Origin: Chloroflexota bacterium
GTDB lineage: Bacteria > Chloroflexota > Anaerolineae > Promineifilales > Promineifilaceae
Assembly: GCA_024223125.1 (NCBI GenBank)
Contig: JAAEOP010000914.1
Location: 1-19,814, forward strand
Direction of reading: 5' to 3'
DNA: 19,814 nucleotides
Positions 12,449 to 19,673 of this stretch are shown in pieces. The translations under genes were made by a program, and so were the position numbers. The notes beneath the pieces were generated by a model that had not been told where the DNA came from, searched no databases, and worked only from the letters and a program-made list of their open reading frames with translations. Each line of letters opens with the position of its first letter. Position 1 is the stretch's first letter.

Positions 12449-13465
12449 ATGAAGTTTGGCCCCATTCCCACAGAACAAGCTGAAGGCAAAATACTTGGCC
12501 ACAATATCGCCGCGGCCGACGGCCGTCGCCTCTTCCGCAAAGGCCGTGCCCTTACCACAGCCGACATCAGCGCCCTGCTCCAATCCGGCCGCACTGTGGT
12601 TTATGTGGCCGACCTGCAAGCCAACGATGTGTCCGAAAATGAAGCCGCCCAACGAGTGACCACGGCCGTCATCGGCCCCAACCTCACTTACACCGGCCCC
12701 GCTGCCGGCCGTACCAATCTAAGAGCAAATGTTCTCGGCGTGCTGCGGATAGACGCCAATCGTCTGGCCCGGCTCAACTCCCAATTGGGGATTACATTGG
12801 CAACGTTGACGACCAACACGGCCGTTTCCCCCCGCAAAATTGTCGCCACCGTCAAAGTGATACCGTATGCTGTGTCGGAAACGGCCGTAACCGCCATCAA
12901 AGATATTGCCGCCGAAAGCGGCCCCCTCATCCGCATAGACGCCTTGCCCCCACGCCGCGTACATCTCATTCTGTCCGGCTCACCCCCAGCTCAAGAACGC
13001 ATCGTCGGCAGTTTTGAACCGCCCCTGAGAAACCGGCTGCAAGCGCTCGGTTCTACGCTGGACCAGGTAGACTTTATTCCTCTGGAAGATGAGTCTGGCG
13101 AACGGGACTTAGCCGCCAAAATACAAGAACGCCTGCAAGCGAAAGTCGGGCTAATCATTTTAGCTGGAGAAACAGCCATCATGGATCGTCACGACATTGC
13201 CCCGCGAGCGGTGGAACGGGCCGGTGGTGTCGTCACCTGTTTTGGGGCGCCGGTAGACCCCGGCAATTTATTGATGCTGGCTTACATCGGCCGTGTCCCC
13301 ATCTTGGGCGCGCCCGGTTGTGCCCGCAGCCCCAAACCCAACATCGTAGACAAAGTGCTACCTCGCCTACTTGTTGGCGACCGCCTGACACAGACGGACA
13401 TTGTCGCTTTAGGGCATGGCGGCTTGTTGGAAGATGTTGCCGAACGACCGTATCCACGCCACTGA
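12449..13465 (+). CDS. Molybdopterin-binding (MoCF-domain) protein
   Basis: This encodes 338 residues from the ATG at 12449 with AAAAGGG just upstream; an earlier ATG at 12380 would start upstream of or at the predicted promoter and adds an unlikely leader. Residues 1-75 (MKFGPIPTEQAEGKILGHNI, LFRKGRALTTADISALLQSG) resemble the MoeA-like opening of molybdopterin-binding proteins. Residues about 165-320 match the MoCF/MogA fold: VHLILSGSP, then LIILAGETAIMDRHDIAPRA, AGGVVTCFGAPVDPGN and the loop PILGAPGCARSPKPN, which usually contacts the cofactor. Proteins like this are often fused to or next to a MocA-type cytidylyltransferase; here that domain is missing and no molybdoenzyme gene is adjacent. 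A role in cofactor maturation for a molybdenum hydroxylase is inferred. The gene is richer in GCC/GGC codons than its neighbours and holds four exact ACGGCCGT copies. Confidence 0.78.
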   Translation: MKFGPIPTEQAEGKILGHNIAAADGRRLFRKGRALTTADISALLQSGRTVVYVADLQANDVSENEAAQRVTTAVIGPNLTYTGPAAGRTNLRANVLGVLRIDANRLARLNSQLGITLATLTTNTAVSPRKIVATVKVIPYAVSETAVTAIKDIAAESGPLIRIDALPPRRVHLILSGSPPAQERIVGSFEPPLRNRLQALGSTLDQVDFIPLEDESGERDLAAKIQERLQAKVGLIILAGETAIMDRHDIAPRAVERAGGVVTCFGAPVDPGNLLMLAYIGRVPILGAPGCARSPKPNIVDKVLPRLLVGDRLTQTDIVALGHGGLLEDVAERPYPRH

Positions 13466-13474
13466 GCCAGTGAG

Positions 13475-13506
13475 CAGTTTTCAGTGGGCATATCTCAGTT
13501 TTCAGT
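13475..13506. repeat. Short direct repeat CAGTTTTCAGT
   Basis: CAGTTTTCAGT occurs at 13475-13485 and 13496-13506, with AGTGAGCAG just before. It begins 10 bases after the MoCF stop codon. It looks like part of a dispersed intergenic repeat; no function seen. Confidence 0.5.
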
Positions 13507-13565
13507 TATGATTCTGATCTCTATCTAATATCTGAATCAATCTTACAAATATGGCTGGTTCAGTT

Positions 13566-13592
13566 ACTTGTAAACTTGCCACTTGCAAACTT
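13566..13592. repeat. Third copy of the CTTGCCACTTGCAAACTT repeat
   Basis: ACTTGTAAACTTGCCACTTG followed by CAAACTT matches the units at 3907-4001 and 6081-6135. This copy is intergenic and abuts the ribosome binding site of the oligoendopeptidase gene. Confidence 0.7.
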
Positions 13593-13606
13593 ATTAGGAG
13601 AAAATC

Positions 13607-15421
13607 ATGGCTCAAGTTTCAAAATCACGTAATGAGATTCCGGTAAAGCACACCTGGAATTTAGAGTCAGTTTTTGCCAGCCCTGCTGAATGGGAAGCGG
13701 CCGTTACCCTTTTAGGCGAACAGTTAGCTGAGTTGGGGACATACAACGGCCGTCTACAAGAAGACCCCTCCATCCTGGCCGATTTCCTGAAAAAATCAGA
13801 TGCTATGTTCTTAAACATAGGCAAAATTTATGTGTATACAGAACTTAATTACAGTGTAGACACGGAAAACCAGGAGTGGGCTGCCCGCAATGATCGGGTG
13901 CGTAGTCTATATGGGCAAGTGATGGCCGTAACCGCCTTTGCCCGACCCCAAATGCTACAAATTGGCTTTGATACTTTACGCCAATGGCTCACTGAAGATG
14001 ATCGCCTGACTGATTACGGTCATTATTTGGACCAGTTGGAAAAACAGCAAGCCCATGTCCGCTCGGCCGAAGTAGAAGAAGTGTTGGGCCGGGTACAAGA
14101 CCCATTGGAAACGGCCAACGCCACCCACGGCGTTCTAGCCAATGCTGATCTCAAATTTGACTCGGCCGTTGGCAGTGATGGCGAAACGTATGAAATTACC
14201 CAGGGTAGCATTGGGCTGTTGTTGGGTCACGCTGACCCGGAAGTGCGCCGTACCGCCTATGAAAATTACGCCGATGCCCATCTGACATTCAAAAACAGTA
14301 TGGCTAACGCGCTGGCTGGGGGCATAAAGCGAGATGTCTTTTTTGCCCGTGTGCGCGGTTATGAAAATTCTTTGGATGCGGCTCTATCTAACAGCCACAT
14401 TCCCACGGCCGTGTTCCACAACCTCATTGACACCTACAAAGAAAATTTACCGACCTGGCATCGTTATTGGGCCATTCGACGTCAGGCGATGGGGGCAGAT
14501 AGACTAAGCCTGCCCGACACAAGAGCGCCTCTGTCTAAAAACCCGCCAGAGGTGCCGTATGAAACGGCCGTCGAGTGGATTGCAGCCGGTATGAAACCAT
14601 TAGGCAACGAATACGTCAGCGCTTTGCGGCGGGGCTGTCTGGAAGAACGTTGGATTGATATTTATCCCAACAAGGGCAAACGCATGGGTGCATTTTCGGC
14701 CGGCGTATCAGGCACATATCCCTTCATCATGATGAGCTATGCCAACAATCTCTTTGGCCTCAGCACGTTGGCTCATGAACTGGGTCACTCATTACATTCC
14801 TACTTCACCTGGCAAACGCAAAAATTGCCTGTTTACATGCGTTATGGTCTCTTTGTGGCCGAAGTCGCCTCCAACTTCAACCAGGCGATGGTGCGTGCCC
14901 ATCTGCTTGACAGCAATGACGACCCGGAATTCCAAATTGCCATCATTGAAGAAGCGATGGCAAATTTCAATCGTTACTTCTTTATCATGCCCACCCTGGC
15001 CCGCTTTGAACTGGAAATACATGAACGAGTGGAACGGGGTCAGGCGCTCAATGCGGATGCACTCATTAACTTGATGGCCGATCTATTTTCAGAGGGATTT
15101 GGCGATGACGTGGAGATTGATCGAGAGCGATTGGGCATTACCTGGGCGCTTTTCCACACCCATCTGTACAGCAACTTTTACGTTTACCAATATGCAACCG
15201 GCATTTCAGCCGCGCACTCTTTAGCTAACGGTATCTTGGCTGGCAAAGAGGGAGCGGTGGACAATTATCTGGCTTTCTTAAAAGCTGGTAGTTCTGTGTA
15301 TCCGCTAGAAGCGTTGCAGATTGCCGGGGTAGATATGACCTCGCCAGAGCCAGTGGAAACAACCTTTGGCGTTTTGGCCGGTTATGTGGATAGGCTGGAG
15401 GGGTTGTTGGCTCATAGGTAA
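13607..15421 (+). CDS. pepF: Oligoendopeptidase F (M3 family zinc metallopeptidase)
   Basis: This encodes 604 residues, the usual length for the PepF branch of family M3. The ATG at 13607 is preceded by AGGAG. Residues 1-200 form the helical N-terminal lobe ([16 protein letters not shown] is a classic opening). The catalytic domain spans about 205-590 and contains the zinc-binding HELGH at 390-394, with E391 as catalytic base and E419 ([10 protein letters not shown]) as the likely third zinc ligand. [19 protein letters not shown] precedes it, as usual, and [16 protein letters not shown] near the C-terminus supplies the transition-state tyrosine and histidine region. No signal peptide is present, so it acts in the cytoplasm, cleaving short oligopeptides of roughly 7-17 residues. 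It follows the MoCF gene after a 141-base repeat-rich gap and converges with the gene at 15442-16221. No strong terminator lies between the two. Confidence 0.95.
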   Translation: MAQVSKSRNEIPVKHTWNLESVFASPAEWEAAVTLLGEQLAELGTYNGRLQEDPSILADFLKKSDAMFLNIGKIYVYTELNYSVDTENQEWAARNDRVRSLYGQVMAVTAFARPQMLQIGFDTLRQWLTEDDRLTDYGHYLDQLEKQQAHVRSAEVEEVLGRVQDPLETANATHGVLANADLKFDSAVGSDGETYEITQGSIGLLLGHADPEVRRTAYENYADAHLTFKNSMANALAGGIKRDVFFARVRGYENSLDAALSNSHIPTAVFHNLIDTYKENLPTWHRYWAIRRQAMGADRLSLPDTRAPLSKNPPEVPYETAVEWIAAGMKPLGNEYVSALRRGCLEERWIDIYPNKGKRMGAFSAGVSGTYPFIMMSYANNLFGLSTLAHELGHSLHSYFTWQTQKLPVYMRYGLFVAEVASNFNQAMVRAHLLDSNDDPEFQIAIIEEAMANFNRYFFIMPTLARFELEIHERVERGQALNADALINLMADLFSEGFGDDVEIDRERLGITWALFHTHLYSNFYVYQYATGISAAHSLANGILAGKEGAVDNYLAFLKAGSSVYPLEALQIAGVDMTSPEPVETTFGVLAGYVDRLEGLLAHR

Positions 15422-15441
15422 TTGCTCAAAAGTTGGCAACT

Positions 15442-16221
15442 TTACTCAATCATCCGCAGTTCCACCCAAAGGGGATAATGATCGCTGGCCTGGGCTTCTT
15501 TGACTTTGCCTCGATCTAGCGCCTCAAAGCCCCAGGTAAAAATATGGTCAGCGGCCACAGAGTTTGTAGCGTATTTGGAAACGGTTCCTCCGGCCCCTTT
15601 AGAAGCTCGTTTCAAACCGGCTTCAGAAAATTGAGCCGTTAAGCGGCGGATACTGCGACTGCTTACCGTATTAAAATCTCCCCCCACAATGACCTGTTCG
15701 GCATCTAAAGGAATATCGTTTATCACGGCCGCAGCCTGATTTCGCCGGTGCCGGACGGAAGCGGTATAAATTTCGGTATGGACACAGTAGATGAGCAGGG
15801 GACGGCCGTTAACCAACACAGTCGCTCGCACTGCAATCCGAATCTGCCCATTAAAGCGGCTGGTGTGGGGCAGTATGAGTTTTTGCGGCCGTAAAATAGT
15901 CCACCTTGAAAGAATTCCATTACCAAAATTTTGCCCCTGTAGAATCGAAGCCGGGTAATAAACAAAGTTATAGCCCAACGCGGCCGCAATTTTCTCCGTC
16001 CCTTTTTCATCCATCTCTTGCAGCAAGATGATGTCGGCGCCGATTAACGGCGGCAGTGTTTGTAAATCCTGTAATCCCTGTTCCACCTGCCGCCCTTTAT
16101 CAATGTTATAGGATACTAATTTGAGACGGCCGTTAAAGATCAACGGCTTCTGGGCAAAATTTCCGCTAAACAAAGGGCCGTCCGGTTCGGCAAAATTTGT
16201 GACTCGACGAAATATGGGCAT
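15442..16221 (-). CDS. Endonuclease/exonuclease/phosphatase (EEP) family protein
   Basis: The 259-residue protein starts at an ATG at 16221 that lacks a Shine-Dalgarno sequence, because a dispersed GGAGATTG repeat sits directly before it. The fold is recognisable from about residue 33: LKLVSYNIDKG (metal-site Asn in the first strand), DIILLQEMD (metal-binding Glu), GNGILSRW, LIYCVHTE (catalytic His-like position), VIVGGDFNT (catalytic Asp-x-Asn) and the final SDHYPL with the general-base Asp-His pair. All catalytic positions of the EEP superfamily are therefore present. Substrates in this superfamily range from DNA (exonuclease III, DNase I) to inositol phosphates and sphingomyelin. The lack of a signal peptide and the small size fit a cytoplasmic phosphodiesterase, but the substrate cannot be told. 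It converges on pepF with only 20 bases between the stop codons. Confidence 0.85.
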   Translation of the reverse strand: MPIFRRVTNFAEPDGPLFSGNFAQKPLIFNGRLKLVSYNIDKGRQVEQGLQDLQTLPPLIGADIILLQEMDEKGTEKIAAALGYNFVYYPASILQGQNFGNGILSRWTILRPQKLILPHTSRFNGQIRIAVRATVLVNGRPLLIYCVHTEIYTASVRHRRNQAAAVINDIPLDAEQVIVGGDFNTVSSRSIRRLTAQFSEAGLKRASKGAGGTVSKYATNSVAADHIFTWGFEALDRGKVKEAQASDHYPLWVELRMIE

Positions 16222-16250
16222 AGAGATTGGAGATTGAGAGATTGAGTCTC
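16222..16250. repeat. GAGATTGG / GAGATTGAG array before the EEP gene
   Basis: Tandem variants of GAGATTG(G/A) run up to the start codon of the minus-strand EEP gene. They belong to the same repeat type as the arms at 6696-6752. On the minus strand they are pyrimidine-rich and remove any ribosome binding site. Confidence 0.6.
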
Positions 16251-16371
16251 ATATAAGTTGTTTAACTCGATTCTTACCATCATTTGCTTTGCCCTATTTT
16301 CGGAAGATTCATAAAATGATGCAACCTATTTGTCTAAACGGTAAAAAGACATGAACGGCAGTGATGTAAGA

Positions 16372-16399
16372 TTGCACCAAAGGGTCAGCAAAGTATAAT
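16372..16399 (+). promoter_or_regulatory. Promoter of the nucleotidyltransferase gene, probably leaderless
   Basis: TTGCAC (16372-16377) and a perfect TATAAT (16394-16399) are 16 bases apart. The -10 box ends only 6 bases before the ATG at 16406, so transcription should begin at or next to the start codon. No ribosome binding site precedes the ATG. Confidence 0.55.
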
Positions 16400-16405
16400 T
16401 ACTTT

Positions 16406-17587
16406 ATGTTAGAACCAGTAAATATGACCGTGCAGACACTAACGCACAAACTTGGGGATCAAATTGAAGCCATTTACCTGTTTGGCAGTCTGGCTGAAGG
16501 CCACTTTGTCACTGGTGAATCAGACATCAACCTCTTTGTCGTTGTCCGTGACGGAACCCAAATACGGGCTGTCCGCAATGCCTTCCAACCTGCCTGGCAA
16601 TCATTTGGCGATTTATTGAAAAGAGCGCCCTTCCTGGCCAGCCGCACAGCTTTTAATCGTCATCTGCGCCTCAATCCCCTGTTTGCCCAACATATGGTTA
16701 AAAATAGCCAACAGCTTGTTGGCACCCCCGATTTTTTGGATCGGAAACTGGCTACGGTAGACCCCCATGAGGCGTATGCCTATCTCATAACCGAAGCGAT
16801 GCAGGTATCTACTTTATTAACGTCTACGTTGCTGGATGAGAAAACGATCGCAGCCAACCATAAACGTCTTCAACGTCTGGCGCGCAAACTACGAAATGAA
16901 CCATTGCCAGCAGGGGAACCAGCCGTGCGAAGTTTTGCTCGTATTCAGCATTTTCTCAATCCCATCATGGGTACACTGCCTGCCACCACCAAATGGTTTA
17001 ACACAGTACCCATCCAGGGCACAACCCCTTTGCTGCCCGGCTTACAATCTCTTTACGATGAAACCGGCCAGACCATCCTCGTTTTCAACCGTCTTACACC
17101 CCATCAATTTGCAACCACCGATTGGGCTAAATTGGCCAGTCGTCAGCCTAAAAACATTAAAGGGTTACAAGTCACCACCGTAGAGCAGATGGGGCTTTCG
17201 ATTATGTTTGACCGGCCGTTAGACCTGCGCTTCAAAAAGATACGGCACACCTGGGGGCCAGATTTTATAGCCGCATTTAGCCCCAGAAATCGTCAGATTA
17301 TGCGCTACTCTGCCCGCGTCCCTTCCCGAATTCTGATAGATGAGCTGCCTAATGCGTACCTGACCAATTCAGATTCGGACGAAGCGTTGCAAAAAATCAT
17401 CCATGATTTCCAGAATAAAATGATGAACATTGGTCTGGAACATGAACTGTTGGTTCGCTTTGGCTTAAGTGATCGCTTCACCCCACCAACCCCGACGCCT
17501 GATCGGAAAACATCCCTACAAAAGCGTGTTAACGCTCTGTTTCAACATTTGGAATGGTGGGCTGATTTTTATGACGGCCGTCTTTAA
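16406..17587 (+). CDS. Nucleotidyltransferase-fold protein
   Basis: This encodes 393 residues from the ATG at 16406; an internal ATG at 16424 is possible. Residues 10-50 match the MNT-like nucleotidyltransferase head: IEAIYLFGSLAEG with the G27-S28 signature, followed by ESDINLFVVV. In active enzymes this place reads D-x-D, and both acids hold the metal; here D40 is kept but the second is N42. The protein may therefore bind nucleotide without transfer, or use another residue. The middle and C-terminal regions are mostly helical (LLDEKTIAANHKRLQRLARKL, LQKRVNALFQHLEWWADFY) and I do not recognise them as a named domain. There is no signal peptide. The gene overlaps the following glycoside hydrolase by 17 bases, so the two are co-transcribed. 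Role unknown; the small HEPN/MNT toxin-antitoxin arrangement is not a good match because the protein is too long. Confidence 0.65.
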   Translation: MLEPVNMTVQTLTHKLGDQIEAIYLFGSLAEGHFVTGESDINLFVVVRDGTQIRAVRNAFQPAWQSFGDLLKRAPFLASRTAFNRHLRLNPLFAQHMVKNSQQLVGTPDFLDRKLATVDPHEAYAYLITEAMQVSTLLTSTLLDEKTIAANHKRLQRLARKLRNEPLPAGEPAVRSFARIQHFLNPIMGTLPATTKWFNTVPIQGTTPLLPGLQSLYDETGQTILVFNRLTPHQFATTDWAKLASRQPKNIKGLQVTTVEQMGLSIMFDRPLDLRFKKIRHTWGPDFIAAFSPRNRQIMRYSARVPSRILIDELPNAYLTNSDSDEALQKIIHDFQNKMMNIGLEHELLVRFGLSDRFTPPTPTPDRKTSLQKRVNALFQHLEWWADFYDGRL

Positions 17588-18689
17588 GCCCACTCTTCCA
17601 CAAATCAATCTAAATTGGGGGCTGCGCTTGCTGCTCTTCATCGCCATCCTTACTCTCATCCAACCCGCCCCTCTGCTCATCACCCCTGGCCCACCGCAAA
17701 CTGTCAACACACATCATCCCCACGTCGGCGTCCACACTCGCCTCACGGATGAAGTAGAAGAGTGGAAAATCAAACGTAGCCTACAACTGGTACGCGAAAT
17801 GGGCGCTTCCTGGATTGTAGAATTTTTCCCCTGGGCTTATTATCATGCCGCCGATGGCGGTATCGCCTGGGAACATCCCGATACGGTCATCAACCATGCT
17901 CATGCTCAGGGCTTAAACGTCATCGCTCGCATTGGCCTGACGCCGGATTGGGCCAGACCGGCAGACACCCCCTTAAACTATTTGGATGAAGCAGCTTATG
18001 CTGATTTTGCTGAATTTGCCGCTCGTTTTGCCGAACGTTACCGGGGTAAAGTGACCCACATTATCATCGGCAATGAACCTAATTTGAGTTATGAATGGGG
18101 ATACCGGCCGGCTACGGCCGTAGATTACACAAACCTGCTTAAAGTTGTTTACCCGGTCGTCAAAGAAGCCAACCCCGATATTGTGGTGTTGGGCGGCGCT
18201 TTGGCTCCCACTCTGGAACCAGAAGGGTCGCCTTGGGGCTTAAACGATCTACAATTTCTGAGCCAGATGTATGAGGCTGGTGCGGCCGATTATTTCGACG
18301 GTCTGGCTGTCCACAGTTACGGTCTGACGTTTCCGGCTACGACCGAACCATCACCCGACATCCTCAACTTCCGTCGCGTTGAGTTAGTGCGTGAAGTCAT
18401 GGAACAGAATGGCGACACAGACACAAAAATCTACATTACCGAATTTGGCTGGAACGATCATCCGCGTTGGACAATGGCTGTACGCCCTGGCCAACGCATT
18501 CAAAATAGCCTGGACGCCTACCAATTCGCCGAAGAAAAGTGGCCTTATGTAGAAATGATGGCTGTGTGGGCTTTTCGTTTCCCAGCGCCCACCAAAAGTT
18601 TTATGGATTATTACACCCTGATCACACCTGAATTTGTCCACAAACCCATCTATGATGCACTACAAGAATATACGAGCAACCCTGAATGA
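17571..18689 (+). CDS. Membrane-anchored or secreted clan-A-type glycoside hydrolase
   Basis: I choose the ATG at 17571 (MTAVFKPTLPQ), giving 372 residues; a longer frame starts at 17469 inside the previous gene. Residues 14-30 (GLRLLLFIAILTLIQPA) form a signal peptide or anchor. The rest reads as a (beta/alpha)8 barrel: HVGVHTRLTDE, MGASWIVEFFPWAYY, GLNVIARIGLTPDWA, then IIIGNEPNLSYEWG with E169 as likely acid/base on strand 4. KIYITEFGWN has E291 as likely nucleophile on strand 7, and AVWAFRFP marks strand 8. NEP plus ITEFGW is the hallmark of clan GH-A (families 5, 39 and relatives), retaining enzymes that act on beta-linked glycans. Substrate cannot be read. It overlaps the nucleotidyltransferase gene by 17 bases and is followed by a long palindrome. 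An ACGGCCGT copy overlaps its start codon region. Confidence 0.8.
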   Translation: MTAVFKPTLPQINLNWGLRLLLFIAILTLIQPAPLLITPGPPQTVNTHHPHVGVHTRLTDEVEEWKIKRSLQLVREMGASWIVEFFPWAYYHAADGGIAWEHPDTVINHAHAQGLNVIARIGLTPDWARPADTPLNYLDEAAYADFAEFAARFAERYRGKVTHIIIGNEPNLSYEWGYRPATAVDYTNLLKVVYPVVKEANPDIVVLGGALAPTLEPEGSPWGLNDLQFLSQMYEAGAADYFDGLAVHSYGLTFPATTEPSPDILNFRRVELVREVMEQNGDTDTKIYITEFGWNDHPRWTMAVRPGQRIQNSLDAYQFAEEKWPYVEMMAVWAFRFPAPTKSFMDYYTLITPEFVHKPIYDALQEYTSNPE

Positions 18690-18769
18690 CTACAGTAGAT
18701 TTAAGTCACAAACAGATTTTTGCTAGAAAAAATGCCAATCTGTTCCAGACTTAAATCTGTCGTAGTCAT
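18686..18769. repeat. 84-bp long imperfect palindrome
   Basis: Arms at 18686-18707 and 18748-18769 match at 19 of 22 positions, the three mismatches being clustered. Inside them AACAGATT (18711-18718) pairs with AATCTGTT (18737-18744) around an 18-base loop. The left arm begins at the A before the TGA stop of the glycoside hydrolase. As RNA it would form one long hairpin at the 3' end of that transcript, though with no T tract. It may act in mRNA 3' protection or be a small mobile-element remnant. Confidence 0.7.
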
Positions 18770-18806
18770 CTCCCCAAAAAGGCACGGATCGATATAGGAT
18801 CGTTTG

Positions 18807-19604
18807 ATGAGTAAACTCTTTGCTAGATATACCAAATTAACAATCCATACAACAATTATCTGGATTTTATGTGGTCTGCTGTTTCCAAACGCCTGTCGGC
18901 CGCAAGATGTAACCTGGCAGCAAATACAGGAATCGGGCATATTAAGGGTTGGGCTTGATCCCACTTACCCGCCATTTGAAACGGCCGCAGAAAACAACAT
19001 TTACGGCTTTGACATAGACCTGGCTAATGCTTTGGCTCAAGAGTTGGGACTGCAAGCAGAATTTGTCCTTTTTGGCTACGATGGTTTGTATGATGCGTTG
19101 GGTACAAAACAGGTAGATGTTCTCATTTCGGCTCTGGTCATCATCCCAGAAAGAACCCGCGATTTTGCCTACAGTAAGCCATATTTCAACGCGGGTGAAA
19201 TTTTAATCGTGCCTCTTAACAACCAGACGATTTTGGAGATGGCAGATATGAACGACCGTACCTTAGCCGTAGAATTAGGAGCGCTGGGTCATGTAGAAGC
19301 CATTACCTGGGCCAAACGGTTGCCGGATTTAACCGTTGTCCCTTACCCTTCTGCTGATGAAGCGTTATCGGCCGTAAGCGCCGGAAACACCGATGCAGCC
19401 CTGGTAGATGCCATTAGCGGCCATCTTTATTTACAGAATGAGCCGCGGCTCAAACGGGTCACAGAACCAATTACCGTAGAACCGTTTGCCATTGTCACCC
19501 GTATAGAAGACGAAAAATTACAGGAGCAGATTGACAGCAGTCTGGCTCATTTACAACAATCCGACCAATTAGTAAAGATACATAAAAGATGGCTTGGGCC
19601 ATAA
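18807..19604 (+). CDS. Family 3 extracellular solute-binding protein (amino-acid type)
   Basis: This encodes 265 residues from the ATG at 18807, with AGGA 7 bases upstream. A hydrophobic leader (TTIIWILCGLLFPNAC) ends at a possible lipidation cysteine, C30, though the lipobox is weak. The mature part matches SBP family 3 throughout: ILRVGLDPTYPPFE (strand 1), GFDIDLANALAQELG, DVLISALVIIPERTRDFAYSKPYF (the hinge and ligand loop), then ADMNDRTLAVELGALGH, SADEALSAVSAGNTDAALVD and LQQSDQLVKIHKRWLG at the end. Such proteins capture polar amino acids outside the membrane and pass them to an ABC permease, or serve as sensor modules. No permease or ATPase gene follows, so it is an orphan here and its transporter must be elsewhere. 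The arginine usually contacting the ligand carboxylate appears to be R in PERTRDF. Confidence 0.9.
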   Translation: MSKLFARYTKLTIHTTIIWILCGLLFPNACRPQDVTWQQIQESGILRVGLDPTYPPFETAAENNIYGFDIDLANALAQELGLQAEFVLFGYDGLYDALGTKQVDVLISALVIIPERTRDFAYSKPYFNAGEILIVPLNNQTILEMADMNDRTLAVELGALGHVEAITWAKRLPDLTVVPYPSADEALSAVSAGNTDAALVDAISGHLYLQNEPRLKRVTEPITVEPFAIVTRIEDEKLQEQIDSSLAHLQQSDQLVKIHKRWLGP

Positions 19605-19635
19605 ACGGCCGTGTGTGATCTCCGCGTCATAAACT

Positions 19636-19643
19636 TGTATACT
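19636..19643 (+). promoter_or_regulatory. Possible -10 promoter of the last gene
   Basis: TGTATACT within AACTTGTATA repeats the string seen at 12378-12387. TATACT is one base from the consensus. A TAGAAT at 19655-19660 is an alternative -10 but is very close to the ATG at 19674. Confidence 0.35.
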
Positions 19644-19673
19644 GATGATGATTCTAGAATAAACGAGGCGCAC

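Noticed and set aside
15429..15443. AAAGTT GGC AACTTT considered as a terminator between the convergent genes
   Set aside because: The stem is only 6 bp and A/T-rich, lacks a T tract in either direction, and overlaps a stop codon.
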